From NCBI RefSeq assembly GCF_001428845.1, contig NZ_LMIU01000001.1:930984-994983 (forward strand): 64,000 nt of DNA. Direction: 5' to 3'. Shown one piece after another: positions 33,694 through 42,595 of the stretch (the first letter of the stretch is position 1; each line of letters begins with the position of its first letter). The notes under the pieces are model-generated. The model was not told where the DNA came from. It did not search any database and worked only from the letters and a program-made list of their open reading frames with translations. Made by a program: the position numbers and the translations under genes. This stretch comes from Achromobacter sp. Root83 (GTDB lineage Bacteria; Pseudomonadota; Gammaproteobacteria; Burkholderiales; Burkholderiaceae_B).

Positions 33694-36314
33694 AGCTCTC
33701 TCGCATCGTCCTGGAAGAATTCCGCAAGTTCCGCCAGCCCCTGGCGCTGGACGGCCTGCAAGACGGCCTGAATCTGTTCGTCGGCCCCAACGAGGCCGGC
33801 AAGAGCACGGTGGCCGCCGCGTTGCGCGCGGCCTTCCTGGAACGCTACAGCACCAGCAAGGTGGCGGACCTGGCCCCGCGCGGCGAGTCCGGCGCCCGGC
33901 CCAGTGTCGAACTGGCCTTCACGCATGCCGGGCATGGCTATGTGCTGAAAAAACAGTTCCTTTCGCGCGCGCGTTGCGAGCTGCTGATCGACGATGGCGC
34001 GCAGCGCCTGGATGGCGAAGAAGCCGAAAACGCGCTGGCCGCGCTGCTGGGTTTCGAGCTGTCCGGACGCGGGCAGAGCAAGCCCGATCTGGCGGGCATC
34101 CCCGGCCTGTTGTGGATCCAGCAGGGCGATGGCCAAAACCTGCAAGAGGCGGCGGGCTTCGCCGGCGCGCACTTGCGCGATGCGTTGACGCAGCTATCGG
34201 GCGAGCTCGCCTCCGGCGACGGCGACCGCCTCTACGAGCGCGTGTCGGCCGAACGCGGCGCGCTGCTGGATGCGCGCAATGGCCGGCCGAAGGGCGTCTA
34301 CAAAGAGGCCGAGGACGCATTGGCGCGCGCCTTGGCCGACCGCGAAGCCTGCGCGCAGGCGATGGCGCAGCTCAACGCCGACGTGGACCGGCTCGCGGAA
34401 CTGCGGCGCGAACACGAGCGCGCCCAGGCCGCCGAACCCTGGAAGGACTTCGATTCCAAGGCGGCGCAAGCCCGCTTGCGCCTGGCCGCCTTGGCCAAGG
34501 AACGCGAGGCCTTCGACGGCCTGCGCCGCGAACAGGCCCAGGCCGCGCAAACCCTGACCTTGCTGCAGGACCAGGTCCGGCGCGACCAGCAGGACGAAAC
34601 CGAACTTCAGACGCTGATGCGCGACGCGCGGGCAGCGCGTGCCCAGGTGCAGGCCGCGCAGGAGTCTCTGGCGCGCGCGCAGCAACAGCGGCAGGCGCAT
34701 GCCGCCTCCGTGGAGGCGGCCCGCCAGCGCGTGGTCCTGGTGCAGGCGCTGGCCGACCGGCGCGACCTGAATGCTCAACTGACCCCGTTGGGCCCCGAGA
34801 TCGAACGCCTGGATGGCGCCTTGAAGGACGCCACGGCCCTGATCGAACAAGGCTCCGCGCTGAAGTCCGAGGCCGTGCGCCTCGAGATTGCCGATGCCGA
34901 GATCGAGGCATTGCGCAAGGCCACGCGCGAACTCAACAACCTGCAATTGCAGCAACAGGCCATCGCCACGCGCCTGCGCTACCAACTCGACGCGGGACAG
35001 CAGGCGATGCTGGACGGCAGGCCGCTCACCGGCGCCGACGAGGTGCTGCTGACGGCGGCCGCGGAGTTGGTTCTGCCCGGCGTGGGCCGGTTCCACATCG
35101 AGCCGGGAGGGCAGGACCTGCCCGCCTTGAAGCGCGATCTGGCGCAGGCCGAGGCGGGCTGCGCCGCATTGCTCAAACGCGCGGGCGTGGACACGCTGGC
35201 CGAGGCCGAACAGCGTCACGCCCGCTACAGCGCCCTGTTGCGTGAACTGGACGGCATGCGCAAGACCCTGGGCATCCATGCGCCCAAGGGCGTGGATGCC
35301 TTGCGCAATCAGCGCGACGAGGCGCTGGCGCGTCAGACCCAACTGCGGGAGCGCCTGTCCAAGCTGCCCGCCGCGGTGGAATCGGACGGCGACGACCTGC
35401 CCGCCGCCGCCCAGGCCCTGCGCGAAGCCGAGGCTGTCGCGGCCCAGGCCGAGAAGACGCTGGCGGCCGCGCAGCGCGCGCTTGACGCCGACGGCGCCCG
35501 CGCCCAATTGCTGGAAGGCCAGGCCACGGCGCGCGGCGCCGAAGTGCAGTCACCCGAACGGGCGGCGCAACGGCAATCCCGCGCGGGCCGGCTGGCCGAG
35601 GCGCGCAGCGCGCACGACGAGCTGGAACGGCGCGTGCGCGAAGCACAGGCCGCGCTGGCCGAACACCGGCCCGAACTCGCCGAGCAGGATGTCCAGCGTT
35701 TTGAAAAGTCCGCCGCCATCGAACGCGAGGCCCAGCACAAGCGCCACGGAGACATCCTGCAGTTGCAGGGCAAGCTGGACCAGGCCGGCGCCCAGGGCCT
35801 GGGCGAACGCCTGTCGGAAGCGGATGCCGCCTGCGAACGCCTGGAACGCCGCCGCGACGAGTTCGCGCGCCGCGCCGCCGCGCTCGAACTGCTGCTGAAG
35901 CTGCTGGCCGACAAGCGCGCCGCGGCCACGCAGCGTCTGCAGGCGCCGCTGGCCCGCCGCCTGAATCACTATCTGGCGCTGCTGTTTCCCGAGGCCGCGC
36001 TGCGCCTGGACGACGCGCTGCTGCCCACCGCGCTGCGCCGCGGCGACGGCGAAGACCTGCTGGACGCGCTGAGCTTCGGCACGCGCGAACAACTGGGCAT
36101 CCTGGCCCGCTTTGCCTACGCGGACCTGCTGCGCGAGGCCGGCCGCCCGACCTTGCTGGTGCTGGACGACGCGCTTGTGCATACCGACGATGCCCGGCGC
36201 GACTTCATGAAGCGCGCGCTGTTCGACGCGGCGACGCGGCATCAGATCCTGATGTTCACCTGCCATGGCGAGGCATGGCGGGATATGGGGGTGGAGCAGC
36301 GCAGGATCGGCTAG
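33690..36314 (+). CDS. YhaN/SbcC-like AAA ATPase with coiled coil
   Basis: This is an 874-residue Rad50/SMC-like ATPase. Walker A GPNEAGKST is at residues 32-40, and ~500 residues of Ala/Arg/Glu/Gln-rich coiled coil follow (about 190-780, broken near 420-480). The C-terminal lobe holds the signature-like LSFGTREQLGILARFAY and Walker B LLVLDDALVHTDD, then FTCHGEAW. No CxxC zinc-hook motif occurs in the coil, in contrast to Rad50/SbcC. With the preceding nuclease it should act in ATP-dependent DNA end processing; the substrate is unknown. Confidence 0.85.
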   Translation: MKLSRIVLEEFRKFRQPLALDGLQDGLNLFVGPNEAGKSTVAAALRAAFLERYSTSKVADLAPRGESGARPSVELAFTHAGHGYVLKKQFLSRARCELLIDDGAQRLDGEEAENALAALLGFELSGRGQSKPDLAGIPGLLWIQQGDGQNLQEAAGFAGAHLRDALTQLSGELASGDGDRLYERVSAERGALLDARNGRPKGVYKEAEDALARALADREACAQAMAQLNADVDRLAELRREHERAQAAEPWKDFDSKAAQARLRLAALAKEREAFDGLRREQAQAAQTLTLLQDQVRRDQQDETELQTLMRDARAARAQVQAAQESLARAQQQRQAHAASVEAARQRVVLVQALADRRDLNAQLTPLGPEIERLDGALKDATALIEQGSALKSEAVRLEIADAEIEALRKATRELNNLQLQQQAIATRLRYQLDAGQQAMLDGRPLTGADEVLLTAAAELVLPGVGRFHIEPGGQDLPALKRDLAQAEAGCAALLKRAGVDTLAEAEQRHARYSALLRELDGMRKTLGIHAPKGVDALRNQRDEALARQTQLRERLSKLPAAVESDGDDLPAAAQALREAEAVAAQAEKTLAAAQRALDADGARAQLLEGQATARGAEVQSPERAAQRQSRAGRLAEARSAHDELERRVREAQAALAEHRPELAEQDVQRFEKSAAIEREAQHKRHGDILQLQGKLDQAGAQGLGERLSEADAACERLERRRDEFARRAAALELLLKLLADKRAAATQRLQAPLARRLNHYLALLFPEAALRLDDALLPTALRRGDGEDLLDALSFGTREQLGILARFAYADLLREAGRPTLLVLDDALVHTDDARRDFMKRALFDAATRHQILMFTCHGEAWRDMGVEQRRIG

Positions 36315-36339
36315 GGCAGGCGGACGGCCAGGCGCCGGG

Positions 36340-37329
36340 CTAGTCGCGTTTCCGGCTGTCCGCCGCTACGCGCGCGGCTGGTTGCTGGCCGGAGGTGCCG
36401 GCGCCGCCGTCGAACCAGCCATTCCAGGGCTGTGCGGCGGGGGCGGCGTCTTCCAGGCCGCTGTCGTCCAGCCCCGCCCAATGCCCGCTCACAAGCTGGG
36501 CCGGCCGCGTTTGCGCCACGACCCGCGCGCACACGGACCAGGCGTCCAGGCGCACGCTCAGGCCGGCGTAGATGCCATGGCCGGCGCCCGCTTCGATGAT
36601 GCCTTCCGCCTGCGCGCCCTCGCCGGCCCGGATCGACCCTTCGGCGCGGATGTCCTCGCCCGCGATGAGGCCCCATCCGGAAAACAGATGGTCGCCGCAT
36701 TGGATCGAGCCGCCCGCCTGAATGCCGCTGGCCGCGTTGATTTCCTTTTCCGCCCGCACGTGGCCGCCGGCCTTGATGCCTTGTCCGCATTTGATGGCGC
36801 CCTGTGCGCTCACGTCCTGTCCCGCGTGCAGGTGGCCGGTGACCGCCAGGTCCTGTCCGGCGCAGATGTCCCATTTTGCGCGCAGGTTGCCGCCGCAATC
36901 CAGGCGCGTTGCCGTTTCCACGCCCCAGTCCGCGGTCACGTCGCCGCCCGCGCGCAGGTTGCCGCCGCTGGCGATATTGGCGCCCGCGCTGATGTTTTCT
37001 CCGGCCATGATGGTCTCGCCGGCGCGGATGCCGCCGCCCGTGACGATGGCGCGGCCGGCGCGCACCACCGTGTCCACATTGATCCCCATGCGCACTTCCA
37101 GCGTGCCCGCGAACACAATGGCGTTGGCGTCGACGGCATCGAGCCTGAGGACGGCATCGGTCGGGCCGAACTGGTCCAGCAGCCAGCAGGCGTCGCCGAC
37201 GCGGCCGTCGGCGACCAGCGCATCAAGCACGGCCTGGTAATCCCCTTGGCCGTTGTGGTCCCGCAGGAACCATTTGTAGCCGCCCGCGCAGGGATTCTTG
37301 GCTTTGACGAATTTCTTGGTGAGTTGCAT
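36340..37329 (-). CDS. bactofilin-like parallel beta-helix repeat protein
   Basis: This is a 329-residue protein I cannot place in a named family. After an N-terminal ~75-residue domain (KNPCAGGYKWFLRDHNGQG, ALVADGRVGDACWLLDQFG), residues ~85-270 show a six-residue rhythm of hydrophobic and Gly-rich turns such as AGETIMAGENISAGANIASG. This pattern forms right-handed parallel beta-helices in bactofilins and LbH proteins. The C-terminal ~55 residues are polar. There is no signal peptide. ATG at 37329 is chosen; a longer frame begins at 37386. It is convergent with the YhaN-like gene (25 bp between stops). A cytoskeletal or scaffold role is a guess. Confidence 0.65.
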   Translation of the reverse strand: MQLTKKFVKAKNPCAGGYKWFLRDHNGQGDYQAVLDALVADGRVGDACWLLDQFGPTDAVLRLDAVDANAIVFAGTLEVRMGINVDTVVRAGRAIVTGGGIRAGETIMAGENISAGANIASGGNLRAGGDVTADWGVETATRLDCGGNLRAKWDICAGQDLAVTGHLHAGQDVSAQGAIKCGQGIKAGGHVRAEKEINAASGIQAGGSIQCGDHLFSGWGLIAGEDIRAEGSIRAGEGAQAEGIIEAGAGHGIYAGLSVRLDAWSVCARVVAQTRPAQLVSGHWAGLDDSGLEDAAPAAQPWNGWFDGGAGTSGQQPAARVAADSRKRD

Positions 37330-37790
37330 GGCGATTGAAAAGAAACAGTGCGTGGCGTGGCCGCATGCCGCCGCGGGCATGCGCAAACCAGATAGGGCGC
37401 GGACCCGGCCACGCGGCAGGGCGTCCGCCGGCCGGTTTTGGGCTGCGGGCCGCGCGGATGTGCGCAGGCAGCCGGCAACGGGCCGGAATGAAACTTCAGG
37501 AAGGGAAAAGCCGGGTGATTAGCCGGGCTTGGAGCGCGCGTAGGCGGAACGCGCGGCGACTTCCTGCGAACTCAACAGTGTTGAGCGCAGGGCGCAGAGG
37601 GCGCAGGCAGCGCAGGGAGGGGGGCAGAAATCGGATCGCACGGGTGCAGATGCTACCACCCGGGCGTTGGCAGTCAAGCGGGGCCCCCGCAAAGCGCCCG
37701 GCCGGGGGCCGGTCCCGTGCGAGGCCGCTTGCAGGATGAACAGGCCCGGGGCACGACCCTTACAGGGAGGCCGCCCCGGGCCGGTGCGGG
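37330..37790. other. 461-bp spacer without a recognised gene
   Basis: No convincing coding sequence is present. A 134-codon plus-strand frame here is Arg/Gly-rich with no family resemblance. The stretch includes a purine-rich run near 37588-37627 and the hairpin listed next. Promoter elements for the minus-strand beta-helix gene should lie at its left side, but none is clear. Confidence 0.6.
37743..37782 (-). terminator. hairpin downstream of the Bug-protein gene
   Basis: A perfect 10-bp inverted repeat (GGCCCGGGGC and GCCCCGGGCC) with a 20-nt loop starts 8 bp beyond the stop of the minus-strand Bug gene. No T-run follows on that strand, so it may be Rho-dependent or only stabilise the mRNA end. 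Confidence 0.45.
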
Positions 37791-38771
37791 TCAGTTCGTC
37801 AGGACGATGTTGCGGTCCTTGGCGATGCGCTGGCGCAGTTCCAGTTCACGCTTGATCTGCGCGGCGTACTGGGCGGGCGTGTTGCCGTCCACCAGGGAAC
37901 CGCCGTCGGCCAGGCGCTGGGCGACCTTGGGGTCCTTCAGGGCCTTGACGGTAGCGGCGTGGATGCGGTCCACCACGGCTTGCGGCGTGCCGGCGGGGGC
38001 CACCAGTCCGTACCAGGCCATGTTGTCCACGTCGGCCAGGCCGCCTTCGGTGAAGGTGGGGACGTCCGGCAGGGCAGGCAGGCGCTTGGGAGCCGCCACG
38101 GCCAGGGCGCGCAGCTTGCCGGCCTGGATGTGGGGCATGGACGAGGGCAGGTTATCGAACTGGGCGTTGACCTGGCCGGCAATCACGTCGTTGAGCGCCG
38201 GGCCCGAACCGCGATAGGGCACGTGGACCATGTCGGTCTTGGTGATCGACTTGAACAGTTCGCCGTCCAGGTGGCTGATGCCGCCCGCGCCCGACGACGC
38301 ATAGCTGTACTTGCCGGGGTTGTTCTTCAAGAGCGTGATGAACTCCGCCAGCGTCTTGGCGGGCACGGCGGGGTTGACGGTCAGCACGTTGGGAACGTTC
38401 ACCATATTGGTGATGGGCGTGAAGTCCTTGAGCGGATCGTAGGGATTCTTCGGGTTCGTGGCCGGATTGGTGGCCATGGTGCTGACGGTGGCCACGCCCA
38501 GCGTGTAGCCATCGGGGGCGGAGCGCACGAGGGCATCCGCGCCGATCGAGCCGCCGCCGCCACCCCGGTTCTCAACCACGACGGCCTGACCGAGCTCGCG
38601 GCCCAGGCCTTCGGCGACGATGCGCGCGACGATATCGGTGGTGCCGCCCGCGGCGAAGGGCACGATCAGCCGGATGGGCTTGTTGGGGTAGGGGTCGGCG
38701 GCTTGCGCGGCGGAACTAAGGCAGACGCCTGCGATGGCGGCGGCCAGGACGGCCTTGGCATGTGACAGCAT
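37791..38771 (-). CDS. Bug-family tripartite tricarboxylate transporter binding protein
   Basis: This is a 326-residue periplasmic binding protein of the Bug (TctC-like) family, hugely expanded in Bordetella and relatives. The signal peptide of ~24 residues ends in AAQA before ADPYPNKPI. Family motifs are IRLIVPFAAGGTTDIVAR, ENRGGGGGSIGADALVRSAPDGYTL, HVPYRGSGPALNDVIAGQV and WYGLVAPAGTP. The ligand is a small carboxylate or related compound, not identifiable. No TctA/TctB membrane genes are adjacent, so it is an orphan, as most Bug proteins are. ATG at 38771 begins the signal peptide. Confidence 0.92.
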   Translation of the reverse strand: MLSHAKAVLAAAIAGVCLSSAAQAADPYPNKPIRLIVPFAAGGTTDIVARIVAEGLGRELGQAVVVENRGGGGGSIGADALVRSAPDGYTLGVATVSTMATNPATNPKNPYDPLKDFTPITNMVNVPNVLTVNPAVPAKTLAEFITLLKNNPGKYSYASSGAGGISHLDGELFKSITKTDMVHVPYRGSGPALNDVIAGQVNAQFDNLPSSMPHIQAGKLRALAVAAPKRLPALPDVPTFTEGGLADVDNMAWYGLVAPAGTPQAVVDRIHAATVKALKDPKVAQRLADGGSLVDGNTPAQYAAQIKRELELRQRIAKDRNIVLTN

Positions 38772-39335
38772 ATTCAAGAGTCTTCTCCATATTGTTGTTC
38801 CGAGCCGGCCCGGCTTCTTGGGCCGGCGTCGGTGAGGCGCGCGCTGCAGGGATACCGGCAGGTCAACGCCTCGTGGGCGCAATTCCACACAGGAATCCCC
38901 CTACGGTCAACTTGGGATTCTCCCTGCTTTGAGGATTCGCAATAATTTTTTACGGTGACGGATAGTTGTCGGGAAATGGCGGAAATTCCAAGAAAATAGC
39001 CGTCTGACAAGTAGATGAACATGCATTCAACGGCCTTCATTGCGCAATCATTGCGCATTCATCTTGCTGTCATTAGCTGGGTTCGTGCATAAATCTCTGC
39101 ATAACTTACGAGAATCTGATATTTTTCGGATGAGATTCTTGGCCGGTCTTGCAAGAAAACTATTGCGTTTGTTTCTGTCTGCGCCGTTCAATGGCGTTGG
39201 TTGATGTCCCCGCGGGGCAACGTGTAGTGCAGCGACGCACCGGGCCAGGGTTCCGTCCGTTTTTCAATCCCCGGTCTGTTTCGTCTCTCGCTGCCTTGTG
39301 CTGGCGGGAGGGGGCCCGGACATTCTCGGAACGCC
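38772..39335. promoter_or_regulatory. 564-bp AT-rich divergent control region (Bug gene / mrp operon)
   Basis: I see no gene here. The middle (about 38930-39180) is clearly richer in A+T than its surroundings, as expected for promoters of two divergent transcripts. It holds a tandem 11-bp repeat TCATTGCGCA(A/T) at 39037-39047 and 39048-39058, the first including the perfect palindrome ATTGCGCAAT (39039-39048). Specific -35/-10 boxes are not assigned. Confidence 0.5.
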
Positions 39336-42251
39336 ATGTCGCTGATCCTGATCCTCGCTCTGCCGTTCGCCGGCAGCCTGTGCGCCGCGCTGCTGCCTTC
39401 CAACGCCCGCAACGCCGAGGCCTGGTTGGCGGGCCTTATCGCCCTGGCCTGCGTGGTTCTGACCGCCAGTCTCTATCCGGACGTCGCCAACGGCGGCGTG
39501 ATCCGGGCCGATCTCCCCTGGGCGCCTGCGCTGGGGCTCCAGTTCACGCTGCGCATGGACGGCTATGCCTGGCTGTTCGCGCTGATCGTCTCCGGCATGG
39601 GCGCCCTGGTGGTGCTGTACGCCCGCTACTACATGTCACCGGAAGACCCGGTGCCCCGCTTTTTCTCGTTCTTCCAGGCCTTCATGGCCGCCATGCTGGG
39701 CGTGGTGCTGTCCGGCAATCTGATCCAGCTTGTGCTGTTCTGGGAAATGACCAGCCTGGCTTCCTTCATGCTGATCGCCTACTGGCACCATCGCCTGGAC
39801 GCGCGCCGCGGCGCGCGCATGGCGCTGACCGTCACGGGCGGGGGCGGGCTGTGCCTGCTGGCGGGCGTGCTGATCCTGGGCCATATCGTGGGCAGCTACG
39901 ACATGGACCGCGTCCTGGCGTCGGGCGACCTGGTCCGCGCCGACCCCTGGTATCCCGCCGTGCTGGTGCTGGTGGCGCTGGGCGCGCTGACAAAGAGCGC
40001 CCAGTTCCCATTTCACTTCTGGCTGCCCAACGCCATGGCCGCGCCCACGCCGGTGTCGGCCTACCTGCATTCGGCCACCATGGTGAAGGCGGGTGTATTC
40101 CTGCTGGCGCGCTTCTGGCCCGTGCTGTCGGGCACCGACGAATGGTTCTGGATCATCGGCGGGGCAGGGCTGATCACCCTGGTGCTGGGCGCCTACGCGG
40201 CCATCTTCCAGCAGGACATGAAAGGGGTGCTGGCCTATTCCACGATCAGCCATCTGGGCCTGATCACGCTGCTGCTGGGGCTGAACAGCACGCTGGCGCT
40301 GGTGGCCGCCATCTTCCACATGATCAACCACGCCACGTTCAAGGCCTCGCTCTTCATGGCGGCGGGCGTGGTCGACCACGAAACCGGCACGCGCGACCTC
40401 AGCCGGCTGTCCGGGCTGTACAAGGCCATGCCCATCACGGCCACGCTGGCCATGGTGGCGGCGGCCTCGATGGCGGGCGTTCCACTGCTGAACGGCTTCC
40501 TGTCCAAGGAAATGTTCTTCGCGGAAACCACCTTCGTCAGCGGCGACCGGTTCACGCAGATCGGCCTGCCGCTGCTGGCCACCATCGCGGGCGCGTTCAG
40601 CGTGGCGTACTCGCTGCGCTTCATCCTGCAGGTCTTCTTCGGCCCTCCGGCGACCGACCTGCCGCGCGCGCCGCACGAGCCGCCGCGCTGGATGCTGCTG
40701 CCCAGCGCGCTGCTGGTATTCATGTGCCTGCTGGTGGGCGTGGTGCCCAGCCTGACGGTGGGCCCTTTCCTGGCCACGGCCGCGCACAGCATCCTGGGCG
40801 AGGACATGCCCGAGTACAGCCTGGCGGTCTGGCACGGCGTCAACCTGCCCCTGGTCATGAGCCTGGTCGCCACGACGGCGGGCGTGCTGCTGTACCTGGC
40901 GCTGCGGGCGCACCAGCGCGCCAATCCGGGCCGGGTGCCATTCATCTACCGGCTGGACGGCCGCCGCACCTTCGAGGCGCTGCTGGACGGTTCCAGCGTC
41001 GCGGCCGCCTGGCTGCTGCGCTGGGTGTCGTCGACTCGCCTGCAGGTGCAGATGCTGCTGATCGTGCTGGGCGCCTTGTTCGTCGCCTGGCTGCCGCTGC
41101 GGGCGGGCGGCTGGCTGGATGGCACGGGCCGCATGACGCCCATCGATCCGGTATTTGCCCTGCTGTGGCTGGTTGGCGGCACCTGCGCCCTGGCAGCCGC
41201 GTATCAGGCCAAGTATCACCGCCTGGCGTCCCTGGCGCTGGCGGGCGGCGCCGGTCTGATCACCTGCCTGACCTTCGTGTGGTTCTCGGCGCCCGATCTG
41301 GCGCTGACGCAGCTTTCCGTGGAAGTCGTGACCCTGGTCCTGCTGCTGCTGGGCCTGCGGTGGCTGCCCCGCCGGATCGAGCAGGACGACGAAGAAACCC
41401 TCAAGGCCACGCTGCAGGCCCGGGGCCGCCGCTTGCGCGACCTGCTGGTGGCCGTGGCCGCGGGCACCGGCATGGCCGCGCTGGCGTATGCGGTGCTGGC
41501 GCGCCCGCAAGGCGACACCATTTCCTCTTACTTCGTTGACCGCGCGCTGCCCGACGGCGGCGGCACCAACGTGGTCAACGTGATCCTGGTGGATTTCCGC
41601 GGCTTCGATACGTTCGGCGAGATCACGGTGCTGGGCATCGTGGCGCTGACGGTCTATGCGCTGCTGCGCCGTTTCCGCCCCGCGACCGAAAGCGCGGACC
41701 TGCCGCGCCAGCAGAAGGAGCAGGACGGCGGCGTGCCGGACGCGCCGGACATCAAGTCGCTGGTGCCCGCGGGTTCGATGATGGTGCCCACCGTGCTGGT
41801 GCGCCTGCTGCTGCCCGTCGCCGCGTTGATCTCCGTGTATTTCCTGCTGCGCGGCCATAACCAGCCGGGCGGCGGATTCGTCGGCGGCCTGATCTTCGCC
41901 ACCGCGGTCATCCTGCAATACATGGTGGGCGGCGTGTACTGGGTGGAGTCGCGCAGCCGCCTCAACCCGCAGAACTGGATCGGGATCGGGCTGCTGTCCG
42001 CCGGCGCCGCCGCGGTGACCGCATGGCTGGCCTACAAGCCTTTCCTGGCCGCGCTGGCCTGGGATGTCGCGCTGCCGTTCATCGGCCATGTCCACTTGTC
42101 CAGCGTGCTGCTCTTCGACCTGGGCGTCTACATGCTGGTCGTGGGGTCCACCGTGCTCGTGCTGGTGGCACTGGCTCACCAATCGCTGCGCGCGCAGCGC
42201 AAGGCCGCCGCCGAAATCCAGGCGGCCGCCGCTCAAACAGGGGAAGCCTGA
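39336..42251 (+). CDS. mrpA: Mrp-type cation/proton antiporter, fused subunits A and B
   Basis: This is a 971-residue polytopic protein. The N-terminal ~500 residues are a NuoL/MrpA-like proton-translocating domain with Lys/His-bearing helices (LTKSAQFPFHFWLP, PVSAYLHSATMVKAG, GLITLLLGLNSTLALVAAIF). After residue ~580 come MrpA C-terminal helices, then the DUF4040/MbhE parts and an MnhB-like domain (STVGT-like MVPTVLVRLLLPVAALISVY, GHNQPGGGFVGGLIF). This A+B fusion is typical of group-2 Mrp (Pha) systems, which export Na+ or K+ for H+ and support pH and salt tolerance. Its stop overlaps mrpC by 1 bp. Confidence 0.93.
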   Translation: MSLILILALPFAGSLCAALLPSNARNAEAWLAGLIALACVVLTASLYPDVANGGVIRADLPWAPALGLQFTLRMDGYAWLFALIVSGMGALVVLYARYYMSPEDPVPRFFSFFQAFMAAMLGVVLSGNLIQLVLFWEMTSLASFMLIAYWHHRLDARRGARMALTVTGGGGLCLLAGVLILGHIVGSYDMDRVLASGDLVRADPWYPAVLVLVALGALTKSAQFPFHFWLPNAMAAPTPVSAYLHSATMVKAGVFLLARFWPVLSGTDEWFWIIGGAGLITLVLGAYAAIFQQDMKGVLAYSTISHLGLITLLLGLNSTLALVAAIFHMINHATFKASLFMAAGVVDHETGTRDLSRLSGLYKAMPITATLAMVAAASMAGVPLLNGFLSKEMFFAETTFVSGDRFTQIGLPLLATIAGAFSVAYSLRFILQVFFGPPATDLPRAPHEPPRWMLLPSALLVFMCLLVGVVPSLTVGPFLATAAHSILGEDMPEYSLAVWHGVNLPLVMSLVATTAGVLLYLALRAHQRANPGRVPFIYRLDGRRTFEALLDGSSVAAAWLLRWVSSTRLQVQMLLIVLGALFVAWLPLRAGGWLDGTGRMTPIDPVFALLWLVGGTCALAAAYQAKYHRLASLALAGGAGLITCLTFVWFSAPDLALTQLSVEVVTLVLLLLGLRWLPRRIEQDDEETLKATLQARGRRLRDLLVAVAAGTGMAALAYAVLARPQGDTISSYFVDRALPDGGGTNVVNVILVDFRGFDTFGEITVLGIVALTVYALLRRFRPATESADLPRQQKEQDGGVPDAPDIKSLVPAGSMMVPTVLVRLLLPVAALISVYFLLRGHNQPGGGFVGGLIFATAVILQYMVGGVYWVESRSRLNPQNWIGIGLLSAGAAAVTAWLAYKPFLAALAWDVALPFIGHVHLSSVLLFDLGVYMLVVGSTVLVLVALAHQSLRAQRKAAAEIQAAAAQTGEA

Positions 42252-42595
42252 TGGAATTGATTTACGCCGTCGCGATCGGCGTCCTGGCGGGCTCGGGCGT
42301 CTGGCTGCTGCTGCGGCCCCGGACGTTCCAGTTCATCATGGGCCTGACGCTGGTCTCCTATGCGGTGAACCTCTTCATCTTCGGCATGGGCCGGCTCACC
42401 TCCGGCCGTCCGCCGGTCGTGGATCCCGCCATGGCGCATGATCCTTCCTGGTATGCGGATCCGCTGCCGCAGGCGCTGGTGCTGACGGCCATCGTGATCG
42501 GCTTCGCCACCACCGCGCTGTTCCTGGTTGTGCTGCTGGCCTCGCGTGGCCTCACGGGTACCGACCACGTTGATGGACGGGAGTCCCAATCTTGA
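42251..42595 (+). CDS. mrpC: Mrp antiporter subunit C (NuoK-like)
   Basis: This 114-residue membrane protein has three spans and is homologous in layout to NuoK: GLTLVSYAVNLFIFGMGRL and DPLPQALVLTAIVIGFATTA are the characteristic MrpC segments. ATG at 42251 overlaps the mrpA stop, and its own stop overlaps the TTG start of mrpD. It is a required part of the Mrp membrane complex. Confidence 0.93.
   Translation: MELIYAVAIGVLAGSGVWLLLRPRTFQFIMGLTLVSYAVNLFIFGMGRLTSGRPPVVDPAMAHDPSWYADPLPQALVLTAIVIGFATTALFLVVLLASRGLTGTDHVDGRESQS

Noticed and set aside
37335-37739. 134-codon plus-strand frame in the spacer before the Bug gene
   Set aside because: It is very Arg/Gly-rich, has no ribosome site and no recognisable domain, so it is not called as a gene.
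38774-39058. 94-codon minus-strand frame in the Bug/mrp spacer
   Set aside because: It lies in the AT-rich control region, has no motif and runs into the Bug gene's start region; it is probably chance.
39636-42236. 866-codon minus-strand open frame opposite mrpA
   Set aside because: It mirrors a clear Mrp subunit gene, is Gln/Arg/His/Gly-rich and has no family resemblance; it is a shadow produced by high-GC codon bias.
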